From: Planctomycetota bacterium
GTDB lineage: Bacteria; Planctomycetota; MHYJ01; JACPRB01
NCBI GenBank assembly: GCA_016200125.1
Contig: JACQFK010000502.1
Span: forward strand, 1 to 8,484
Direction: 5' to 3'
DNA length: 8,484 nt
Numbering within the stretch: the first letter of the stretch is position 1; every line of letters starts with the position of its first letter. This document shows, in pieces, positions 1-5,620 of this stretch. The notes beneath the pieces were generated by a model. It searched no databases and was not told where the DNA came from. It saw nothing but the letters and a program-made list of their open reading frames with translations. Both the position numbers and the translations under genes were made by a program.

Positions 1-1
1 C

Positions 2-436
2 GGCGTCCTGAGCTACGACCTGAAGAAGAAGGTCTATCGTCTGGAGATCGTCCGCGGGAACGATCAGAAGGCGTCGTTCGAGGGCAAGCTCAACGGCAAA
101 GAGCTCGCGATGGAAGAGGTGGTGGAGGCGAAGGCGGCCCAGGAGCGAGTCACGTTCAACTTGCTGCGCGACAACCGGATCCTGATGAGCGTGGAGCGCA
201 AGGAGGCGGGCAAGAACAACTGGGCGCCGCACCTGAGCTTCGCCTCGACCAAGCAGGGCGTCCCCTTCGTGCGGGCCGAGAGCGCCAAGTGCGTCGTGAC
301 CGGCGGCACGCCGGCGAGCACGGTGGAGTACAAGGGCGTGACCTACAATCTATGCTGCAACTCCTGCAAGAAGGAGTTCCTGGCCCATCCCGAGGAGACG
401 ATCGCCCGCGCCAAGAAGGAAGGTTTCATCAAGTAG
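2..436 (+). CDS. YHS/TRASH-like domain protein (5' end outside window)
   Basis: The 3' part of a gene open from the window edge gives 144 residues before a TAG stop. The last 50 residues look like a YHS or TRASH-type metal-binding domain: Cys97 in KCVVTGG, then the VEYKG-VTYNLCC turn, then Cys118, Cys119 and Cys122 (CCNSC), followed by a charged helix ending EGFIK. In this family such cysteines bind a metal ion, and the domain occurs in copper and heavy-metal handling proteins and as an accessory domain. The upstream part (residues 1-90) alternates charged and hydrophobic residues as in a beta-rich domain; I do not recognise it. An internal ATG at 110 could start a 108-residue protein, but the frame is open upstream with similar composition, so I treat the gene as truncated by the window edge. 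The YHS call is fairly sure; the metal and cellular role are not known. Confidence 0.75.
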   Translation, partial: GVLSYDLKKKVYRLEIVRGNDQKASFEGKLNGKELAMEEVVEAKAAQERVTFNLLRDNRILMSVERKEAGKNNWAPHLSFASTKQGVPFVRAESAKCVVTGGTPASTVEYKGVTYNLCCNSCKKEFLAHPEETIARAKKEGFIK

Positions 437-439
437 GCG

Positions 440-470
440 TGCAACGAAACAAACCGTTTGTTTCGTTGCA
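440..470. terminator. 31-nt perfect inverted repeat between convergent genes, probable bidirectional terminator
   Basis: The arms TGCAACGAAACAAAC (440-454) and its exact reverse complement (456-470) flank a single C at 455. In RNA, the innermost pairs would open to a loop of about 3-5 nt. It fills nearly the whole 37-nt gap between the TAG of the YHS gene (434-436) and the stop of the methyltransferase on the other strand (474-476). Position and symmetry suit termination in both directions. There is no clear U-tract outside the stem, and the stem is only moderately G+C rich, so a classic intrinsic terminator is not fully satisfied. It could also be a dispersed hairpin repeat or a protein-binding palindrome. 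Confidence 0.6.
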
Positions 471-473
471 AGG

Positions 474-1220
474 TCAGCTTCGCTGGCGGCGGACTTCGGA
501 GAGCAGGACGGCCGCGCTGGCGGCCACGTTGAGGCAGTCCCACTCGGTCGCCATGGGGATGTAGATCACCCCCTTGCAGGCCTTCAACACGTCGTCCGAT
601 ACCCCGGTCGGCTCGCTCCCCAGCACCAGGCAGACGTCCTTCCGGTAGTCCACCTCACGGTAGTCCCGCCGGCTGCCGTGGATGTGGGCCGCCCAGGCGT
701 TCAGGGAACTCAGGGTGGCCGCCAGATCCGACGAACTGTGGACCGGAACGACCAGCGGCGCCCCCAGCGACACCCGCACGGCCCGCCTCAGCCAGGGAGA
801 CGCCGTCCCGGGCCCCAGAATGACCCCGTCGACCCCGAAGGCCGCGCAGGAGCGCAGGATCGCCCCCACATTCTCCGCGTTCGCCAGGCCGTCCAGAGCG
901 AGATGAAAGGACCCGGACATCGGCTTCTCCGGCGGGATCGCCCCGAGCGCCATCAGTCCTTGGTGCAACCGGAAGCCGACGATCGAGATCAGCCGGGCGA
1001 TGGGCGCCACGCGCACGTCGATGCCCGGGGGGATCGGCAGCTTCTCGATCCAGTCGGGCGTGCAGAGGATGCGCTCCACGCGGGTGGTTTTCAGCATCCG
1101 CCGCACGACCTTGTCGCCGTCGCCGATGAAAGTGCCCTCGGGATGGCGGCGGCCCCGGAGGGAGCCGAACAGCTCGAAGTCCTCCTCGGTCGCGGGCAGG
1201 ACCCCCGCGCGGTCTTCCAT
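474..1220 (-). CDS. TrmH/SpoU-family RNA 2'-O-ribose methyltransferase
   Basis: A 248-residue SPOUT-class methyltransferase that would transfer a methyl group from S-adenosylmethionine to a ribose 2'-OH of tRNA or rRNA in the cytoplasm. All three family motifs are visible. Motif 1 is NAENVGAILRSCAAFGV (114-130) with Asn114 and Arg123; motif 2 is LVLGSEPTGVSDDVL (198-212); motif 3 is DCLNVAASAAVLL (228-240), where the usual S-L-N is C-L-N. The first 100 residues include PEGTFIGDGDKVVRRML, like the substrate-binding N-terminal domain of TrmH relatives. The length is normal. No in-frame start exists upstream of this ATG before a stop at 1254-1256. No Shine-Dalgarno is evident, but a TATGAT box lies 9 nt upstream, suggesting a leaderless message. 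It is divergent from the M28 gene. The family is secure, but the modified nucleotide cannot be told, so no gene symbol is given. Confidence 0.9.
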   Translation of the reverse strand: MEDRAGVLPATEEDFELFGSLRGRRHPEGTFIGDGDKVVRRMLKTTRVERILCTPDWIEKLPIPPGIDVRVAPIARLISIVGFRLHQGLMALGAIPPEKPMSGSFHLALDGLANAENVGAILRSCAAFGVDGVILGPGTASPWLRRAVRVSLGAPLVVPVHSSSDLAATLSSLNAWAAHIHGSRRDYREVDYRKDVCLVLGSEPTGVSDDVLKACKGVIYIPMATEWDCLNVAASAAVLLSEVRRQRS

Positions 1221-1229
1221 GGCGTACCA

Positions 1230-1235
1230 ATCATA
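1230..1235 (-). promoter_or_regulatory. Candidate -10 box (TATGAT) for the methyltransferase gene
   Basis: On the minus strand TATGAT matches five of six bases of the sigma70-type TATAAT hexamer. It ends 9 nt before the ATG at 1220, so transcription would start about 2-3 nt from the start codon. This fits the lack of a ribosome-binding site there. I found no good -35 element at normal spacing. Confidence 0.35.
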
Positions 1236-1258
1236 GCGTCGCCCGGTGTCTGATCAGC

Positions 1259-1263
1259 GAGGA
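1259..1263 (+). promoter_or_regulatory. Ribosome-binding site deciding the M28 peptidase start
   Basis: GAGGA lies 7 nt before the ATG at 1271. The second ATG at 1277 would have 13 nt spacing, so the first ATG is preferred. Confidence 0.6.
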
Positions 1264-1270
1264 TTTCCAC

Positions 1271-2851
1271 ATGATCATGAGAGCCTTCCTGCTGCTCCTG
1301 CTGTGCCTGCCGCAGACCGACCCGGTCGTCGAAGCGATCGTCAAGGAGGAGCGCTCCAGCAGCCGCGTCATGGAATACCTCGACCATCTCGTCAACAAGA
1401 TCGGCCCCCGGCTCACCAGCTCGACCCGTCTGACCCGGGCCTGCGAGTGGACCCGCGGCGAGTTCGAGAAGATGGGCCTCAAGGCCCGTCTCGAGGAGTG
1501 GGGCACATTCCCCGTCGGCTTCGACCGCGGCCCCTGGTCCGCGAAGATGACCGAACCCGAAGCCATGGACCTGCTGATCGGATTCAACGCCTGGTCGGCC
1601 GGCACGGAAGGACCGGTGACGGGCGCCGCCGTCCTTGCGCCGACCACCGACGAGGAGCTTGCGGCCGTCAAAGAGAAGCTCAAGGGCGCGTGGATCATCT
1701 CCTCGTCCCGGGGACCGGAGAAGTACCGCGTCGCCTACGACGACGCCGGGGCGGCCGGCGTGATCCGCACCGAGGGCGGCGAACTGATCCACACCGGCGG
1801 CAGCTCGCGAATCGAGTGGGACAAGCTTCCCACCCGGGTCACCGTCACGATGCTCGGCAGCCACCACAAGAAGATCGTCGACCTCCTGAAGGCCGGCAAG
1901 GAGGTCAAGCTGACGATCGACATCAAGGTCGAGTTCAAGCAGGGTCCGATCAAGGTCTACAACGTGATCGCCGAACTCCCCGGGACCGAGAAGCCCGACG
2001 AGTACGTGATCGTCGGCGGCCACCTCGACTCCTGGGACGGCGCGACGGGCACGACCGACAACGGCACCGGCGTCTCAACGACACTGGAGGCCGCGCGGCT
2101 GCTCACCAAGGTCGGCGCCAAGCCGAAGCGGACGATCCGCTTCATGCTCTGGAGCGGCGAAGAGCAGGGGCTGCTCGGCTCGCGCGCCTATATCAAGGCG
2201 CATCCCGAGGAGAACGCGAAGATCTCCGCGGTGATCGTCCACGACGGCGGGACCAACTACGCCTCGGGCCTCAACGCGACCGAGGCGATGCTGCCGATCT
2301 TCGAGAAGGCGCTGGAGCCGCTGCTGCACCTCGACGATTCCATGGGCTTCGTCCTCCGCAAGGTGCCGGGGCTGCCGCGCGGGATCGGGAGCGACCACGA
2401 CTCCTACCTCGCGGTCGGCGTGCCCGGCTTCTTCTGGCTGCAGGCGGGCCGGGCGAAGTACGGCTTCGGCCATCATACGCAGAACGATACCTTCGACAAG
2501 GCGATCCCCGAGTACCAGCGCCACACGTCGATGGTCGTGGCGATCGGCGCGCTCCGGATCGCCGACCTCGCGGAGCCGGTCCCCCGCGCGAACCTCACGG
2601 CGCCGCAGGGGAAGCGGCGGATGCTGGGCGTCCAGCTCGACAACGACCTTCAGATCACCGACGTCGTCAAGGACGGCCCGGCCGACAAGGCGGGCCTGAA
2701 GCCGGGCGACAAGCTCCTCAAGCTGAACGGCCAGCAGATCGGCGACACGATCATGCTGGGCCAGGCGATCCAGTCCGCGCCCAAGGAGACGAAGGTCCTC
2801 ATCCAGCGGGGCGGCAAGGAGCAGGAAGTCACGGTCGCGTTCACGGATTGA
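1271..2851 (+). CDS. Secreted M28-family zinc aminopeptidase/carboxypeptidase with C-terminal PDZ domain
   Basis: A 526-residue metallopeptidase of the M28 family, whose members carry two zinc ions and trim residues from peptide ends. Likely ligands are all present: His251 and Asp253 (GGHLDSWD), bridging Asp263 (TTDNGTG), Glu297 as catalytic base with Glu298 as ligand (SGEEQG), Asp325 (VHDGG) and a His at 401/402 (GHHTQND). Residues 4-15 form a short hydrophobic signal peptide, so the enzyme probably works in the periplasm or outside; Cys12 is not in a good lipobox. Residues of about 115-220 look like the PA-type insert common in this family. Residues of about 450-526 are a PDZ domain with LGVQLDND, VVKDGPADKAGLKPGD and LLKLNGQQI, as in HtrA-type proteases, probably for binding peptide C-termini. 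A GAGGA site lies 7 nt upstream. The next gene follows after 24 nt, so the two are probably cotranscribed. Substrate unknown. Confidence 0.92.
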   Translation: MIMRAFLLLLLCLPQTDPVVEAIVKEERSSSRVMEYLDHLVNKIGPRLTSSTRLTRACEWTRGEFEKMGLKARLEEWGTFPVGFDRGPWSAKMTEPEAMDLLIGFNAWSAGTEGPVTGAAVLAPTTDEELAAVKEKLKGAWIISSSRGPEKYRVAYDDAGAAGVIRTEGGELIHTGGSSRIEWDKLPTRVTVTMLGSHHKKIVDLLKAGKEVKLTIDIKVEFKQGPIKVYNVIAELPGTEKPDEYVIVGGHLDSWDGATGTTDNGTGVSTTLEAARLLTKVGAKPKRTIRFMLWSGEEQGLLGSRAYIKAHPEENAKISAVIVHDGGTNYASGLNATEAMLPIFEKALEPLLHLDDSMGFVLRKVPGLPRGIGSDHDSYLAVGVPGFFWLQAGRAKYGFGHHTQNDTFDKAIPEYQRHTSMVVAIGALRIADLAEPVPRANLTAPQGKRRMLGVQLDNDLQITDVVKDGPADKAGLKPGDKLLKLNGQQIGDTIMLGQAIQSAPKETKVLIQRGGKEQEVTVAFTD

Positions 2852-2875
2852 TTCCGGGAGGCGTACTAGTAGACG

Positions 2876-3994
2876 GTGTTGAAACTCGCCGTCGCCCTCC
2901 TGCTCCTGGCCGACGGGCTGTCGGTGGAGGAGTTCCAGAAGCTCCACCAGGATCTCCGCCCCTCGAAGGATGACCTCTGGCGCTCGATCCCCTGGAAGGT
3001 CTCCCTCGCCGAGGCCCAGGCCCTCGCGATCAAGGAGCAGAAGCCCCTCTTCATGTGGTCGATGGACGGCCATCCCCTCGGCTGCACCTGAAACAACGGC
3101 GTGCTCGACCGTGCGTCGATCTTCAGCGACCCGCAGATCGTGGAGATCCTGAAGACCAAGGTCATTCCGGTCGCGGTCGACGCCTGGTACATGAACCGCA
3201 AGCAGGACGGCGAGGGCGAGTTCTACCGCAAGGTCGTGAGCCAGGACGTCGCCCGGACGAACTTCAACTCCTCCACCCAGGGGCGCTACGCTTTCACGCC
3301 GGAAGGGAAGCTCATCGGCTTCAACAACAACCGCAGCGTCGAGCGGATCCAGCGGCTGCTGCAGAAGGCGATCGAGGCGGTTCCGGGCGGGGGCGCGACT
3401 CCTATCGACACCGCGCGGACGGCCGGCGGCCTTGACCGGACGCTCCCGGACGGCACCGTGATCGTCAACGTCTACGGGAAGGTCATCGGCGGCCAGGAAG
3501 AGACCGGGAACAAGACCGCGCAGATGTTCCAGGCCTCCCTCGGCGAGGACCATCTCTGGATCCGGAAAGGGGAGGCGGAGCAGCTTTCGCGCGGCGAGCT
3601 TCCCGAAAGCCTCAAGCGCCGGATCGCGCTCTATCACCTGAACGACTTCACGCGCGGCGAGCCCAACCTGTGGCGAGCCGACCAGGTGAAGAAGCTGGAG
3701 ATGGGGCTCAAGGACGGCAAGCTGACCGGGTCGGTTCAGCTCGAGACGCCCGACGGCCGGCGGGGCTATGAGACCGAGTTGCTCGGCTTCGTTGAAGCGA
3801 AGGACGGAAAGCTGACGCGCTTCGACGTGGTTTCAAAGGGACTCTTCTGGGGCGCGGGCACCTACACGAACACGGCGGGCACGCCGAAGGGGAAGTTCCC
3901 GCTCGCGGTCGCGTTCCGGCTGGCGGAAGGGGGCCTGGAGGCCGACAAGGTCCCGCCGCAGGCCGCGCGGGACCTCGGCCAGTACTTGCGGTAG
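2876..3994 (+). CDS. Exported thioredoxin-like protein, putative selenoprotein with in-frame UGA (Sec72) in a C-T-U motif
   Basis: Read through the TGA at 3089-3091, this gene encodes 372 residues from GTG 2876 (TTG 2879 is an alternative) to a TAG stop. Tandem TAG codons just upstream exclude an earlier start. Residues 2-14 (LKLAVALLLLADG) are a short signal peptide. Residues of about 45-165 look like a thioredoxin-fold domain of the Thioredoxin_7/DUF255 kind: EQKPLFMWS, then HPLGCT-U-NNG with Cys70 and position 72 as the redox pair, then the IFSDPQIVEIL helix and KVIPVAVDAWY strand. Residues of about 185-372 are a second domain I do not recognise. The frame stays intact for 300 codons after the TGA with unchanged composition, and position 72 is where a redox Cys is expected, so selenocysteine fits better than a nonsense mutation. 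GGGAGG (2856-2861) is a distant ribosome-binding site. It probably forms an operon with the M28 gene. The protein frame is secure; Sec insertion is inferred. Confidence 0.8.
3089..3091 (+). other. In-frame UGA, proposed selenocysteine codon (residue 72)
   Basis: TGA follows GGC TGC ACC and precedes AAC AAC GGC GTG, giving G-C-T-U-N-N-G-V in a thioredoxin-like active-site position. TGA is a normal stop for six other genes here, so general reassignment of the codon is ruled out and local recoding is needed. The downstream GTG at 3101 lacks a Shine-Dalgarno, so restart there is unlikely. Confidence 0.75.
3105..3119 (+). promoter_or_regulatory. Candidate bacterial SECIS hairpin
   Basis: TCGAC (3105-3109) pairs with GTCGA (3115-3119) around the loop CGTGC (3110-3114). 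A further G-C pair (3103 with 3121) can form beyond one mismatch. The loop begins 18 nt after the UGA, inside the commonly used bacterial SECIS range, and has a G within its first two bases. In the E. coli fdhF SECIS, as I recall it, the loop G-U contacted by SelB is 20-21 nt after the UGA; here G-U is also at +20/+21. The E. coli bulged U is not evident and the stem is short, so this is supportive rather than proof. Confidence 0.55.
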
Positions 3995-3995
3995 G

Positions 3996-4280
3996 TCAGC
4001 GAATCGGCAGGCAGACGGGCAGGGGAAGCGCGCCTTCCGGGTCGAGCATCAGGTGGCCGCCGCAGCCCCACATGAACAAGCCCATCGGCATCGGATCCGA
4101 CGGTCTTTCGACCACCGGCTCGGGGATGAACTTCACGACGGCCGCGAGCGGGGGAGGGGGCGGGGGAGCGGCGGGCGCGGGCGGCGGATCCGTAGGCGCC
4201 GACGAGCAGACGCCGATGAGCATCAGGTTGCAGGCGAGCACCGATCCCAGCCCGCCCAGGAAGACTCCCGCGTTCTTCAT
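3996..4280 (-). CDS. Small proline-rich exported protein, function unknown
   Basis: A 94-residue hypothetical protein. The start chosen is the ATG at 4278-4280, because GGGGGGAACGG directly precedes it as a ribosome-binding site and the protein then opens with MKN plus a hydrophobic stretch (residues 5-24) typical of a signal peptide or membrane anchor. A longer reading back to 4349 would put charged and aromatic residues before that signal and overlap the divergent gene. Cys17 (SVLAC) and Cys25 (IGVCSS) lie at the end of the hydrophobic part, but neither forms a standard lipobox. Residues 29-44 are a proline/alanine linker. The C-terminal 50 residues include WGCGGHLMLDPEG and Cys73 and Cys90, which could form a disulfide. 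Its stop is one base from the stop of the thioredoxin-like gene, so the pair converge with no spacer. No family recognised; that it is a real gene is likely but not certain. Confidence 0.6.
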   Translation of the reverse strand: MKNAGVFLGGLGSVLACNLMLIGVCSSAPTDPPPAPAAPPPPPPLAAVVKFIPEPVVERPSDPMPMGLFMWGCGGHLMLDPEGALPLPVCLPIR

Positions 4281-4297
4281 CCGTTCCCCCCATTCCC

Positions 4298-4303
4298 AGC
4301 ATA
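4298..4303 (-). promoter_or_regulatory. Candidate -10 box (TATGCT) for the small exported protein
   Basis: TATGCT on the minus strand lies 17 nt before the ATG at 4280. It would start transcription near 4291 and leave a leader of about 10 nt carrying the G-rich ribosome-binding site. No convincing -35 element is seen. Confidence 0.3.
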
Positions 4304-4335
4304 GGGGATATCGGCAGTCCCCGCGTGCCACTTGA

Positions 4336-4341
4336 TATACT
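4336..4341 (+). promoter_or_regulatory. Candidate -10 box (TATACT) for the four-gene hem operon, probably leaderless
   Basis: TATACT matches five of six bases of TATAAT and stands out in very G+C-rich DNA. Exactly 7 nt separate it from the ATG at 4349, so transcription would begin at or next to the start codon. There is no Shine-Dalgarno before this ATG, which agrees with a leaderless message. No clear -35 element was found. Confidence 0.4.
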
Positions 4342-4348
4342 CTGGCCA

Positions 4349-5620
4349 ATGGCCAAGGTCTGTGTGATCAATGTCGTGGGGCTCACGCCCAAACTCGCGG
4401 CCCATGCCCCCCGGATCTCCGCGCTCGGCAAGGCCCGCCCCTGGCGCAGTCCCATTCCCGCGGTCACCTGCACGGCCCAGGCGACAATGCTTACCGGGAT
4501 GGCGCCTTCGAAGCACGGCATCGTCGGCAACGGCTGGCTCTTCCGCGACACCGGGGAAGTGCGGCTCTGGCAGCAGTCCAACGCGCTCATCCAGGGGGAA
4601 CTGCTCACCGCGGGGGTCAAGACCGCCCAGATGTTCTGGTGGTTCAACCAGGGCGCGGCCGTCGAGTGGTACGCGACCCCGAAACCGCATTACGGCAGCG
4701 ACGGCTCCAAGCAGTTTGGCGTCATCGACAAGACGGGCTGCAAGCTCGAGGAGCGGCTCGGGCCCTTTCCGTTCCCCTCGTTCTGGGGTCCCAAGGCCGG
4801 GCTTCCGTCCAGCGACTGGATCGCCCGCGCGTCGGCCCTGGTCCTGCGGCAGAACAAGCCCGACCTGACCCTCGTCTATCTTCCGCATCTCGACTACGAC
4901 TACCAGCGCGTCGGCCCCGGCAACCCCGCGCAGGTCGCGGAAGTGGACGCCTGCGCCGGCCTCGTCATCGACGCCGCGAACGAGATAGGCGCGAAGGTCG
5001 TCGTCGTCTCGGAATACGGGCTGGTGCCCGTCGCCCGGCCCGTCTACGTCAACCAGACGCTGCGCAAGATGGGCTGGCTGGCCGTCCGCGACGGCCCCTA
5101 CGGCGAAGTGCTCGATACCTTCGAGTCGCGCGCCTTCGCGGTCGCCGACCACCAGATCGCCCATCTCTATGTGCGCGGCGTCCCCCACGACATCGTCCGC
5201 AAGACCGTCGAGTCGCTCGAGGGAGTGGACCGCGTCGTCGATCCGAAGGAGATCGAGCTCGACCATCCCCGCTCCGGCGAGCTCGTGGCGCTCGCGAAGC
5301 CCGACGCCTGGTTCGCCTACCCGTACTGGCTCGACGAGCGCCGCGCGCCCGACTTCGCCCGCACCGTCGACATCCACCGCAAGCCCGGCTACGATCCCTG
5401 CGAGCTGTTCCTGACCTCGCCGGCGCGGGCCGCGACCCGCCTGCTCCAGAAGAAGCTCGGGTTCCGCTACCGCATGGACGTCATCCCCCTCGACGCGTCG
5501 CTCGTCAAGGGGAGCCACGGGCTCCGTCCCGCCCCCGAGGAGGGCGCGGCGATCGTCGGGGAAAATCCGCCCGACGACATGAAGGGATTCAAGGACTACG
5601 TCCGAAATCTACTTCGATGA
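4349..5620 (+). CDS. Alkaline-phosphatase superfamily (nucleotide pyrophosphatase/phosphodiesterase-like) protein with altered metal site
   Basis: A 423-residue protein from ATG 4349; an upstream in-frame GTG at 4325 is less likely because a TATACT promoter box would fall inside the coding region. Layout follows the NPP/type I phosphodiesterase fold: INVVGLTP strand (6-13), IPAVTCTAQATMLTG with the nucleophile Thr40, KHGIVGNGW (55-63), LPHLDYDYQRVGPG (178-191), VSEYG (220-224), DHQIAH (267-272) and GSHG (388-391). Thr40 and Asp182 are kept, but other canonical residues differ: the first Asp is Val, the oxyanion Asn is Ala43, the His of DxxGH is Gln186, and SDHG reads SEYG. It has no obvious signal peptide, so it is probably cytoplasmic. 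Similar proteins are annotated as alkaline phosphatase family, sometimes near ebo-type clusters (from memory, unsure). Its TGA overlaps the hemE ATG by 4 nt, implying coupled translation. Substrate unknown. Confidence 0.85.
   Translation: MAKVCVINVVGLTPKLAAHAPRISALGKARPWRSPIPAVTCTAQATMLTGMAPSKHGIVGNGWLFRDTGEVRLWQQSNALIQGELLTAGVKTAQMFWWFNQGAAVEWYATPKPHYGSDGSKQFGVIDKTGCKLEERLGPFPFPSFWGPKAGLPSSDWIARASALVLRQNKPDLTLVYLPHLDYDYQRVGPGNPAQVAEVDACAGLVIDAANEIGAKVVVVSEYGLVPVARPVYVNQTLRKMGWLAVRDGPYGEVLDTFESRAFAVADHQIAHLYVRGVPHDIVRKTVESLEGVDRVVDPKEIELDHPRSGELVALAKPDAWFAYPYWLDERRAPDFARTVDIHRKPGYDPCELFLTSPARAATRLLQKKLGFRYRMDVIPLDASLVKGSHGLRPAPEEGAAIVGENPPDDMKGFKDYVRNLLR

Noticed and set aside
1246..2973. 575-codon open frame on the plus strand across the M28 gene
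   Set aside because: Arg/Gly/Pro-rich shadow frame typical of G+C-rich DNA; the overlapping frame has complete M28 and PDZ motifs.
2075..3637. 520-codon open frame on the minus strand opposite the M28 and thioredoxin-like genes
   Set aside because: Low-complexity Leu/Arg/Asp/Val-rich antisense shadow with no motif, running across the boundary of two clear genes.
3101..3994. Separate gene starting at GTG 3101 after a broken upstream gene (pseudogene reading)
   Set aside because: No Shine-Dalgarno precedes 3101, the signal peptide and first half of the thioredoxin domain lie upstream in the same frame, and no frameshift or second stop is present. A point nonsense mutation remains the main alternative to selenocysteine.
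4139..4180. G-rich tract resembling a repeat or G-quadruplex region
   Set aside because: It encodes the proline linker of the minus-strand protein; the G-runs follow from proline codons and no regular period was seen.
4072..4335. Glycine-rich plus-strand frame opposite the small exported protein
   Set aside because: No ribosome-binding site, and the minus strand offers a signal peptide and a good ribosome-binding site. It also runs into the promoter region of the next gene.
4277..5518. 413-codon open frame on the minus strand opposite the phosphodiesterase-like gene
   Set aside because: Antisense shadow of a gene with recognisable motifs; no signal or family pattern of its own.
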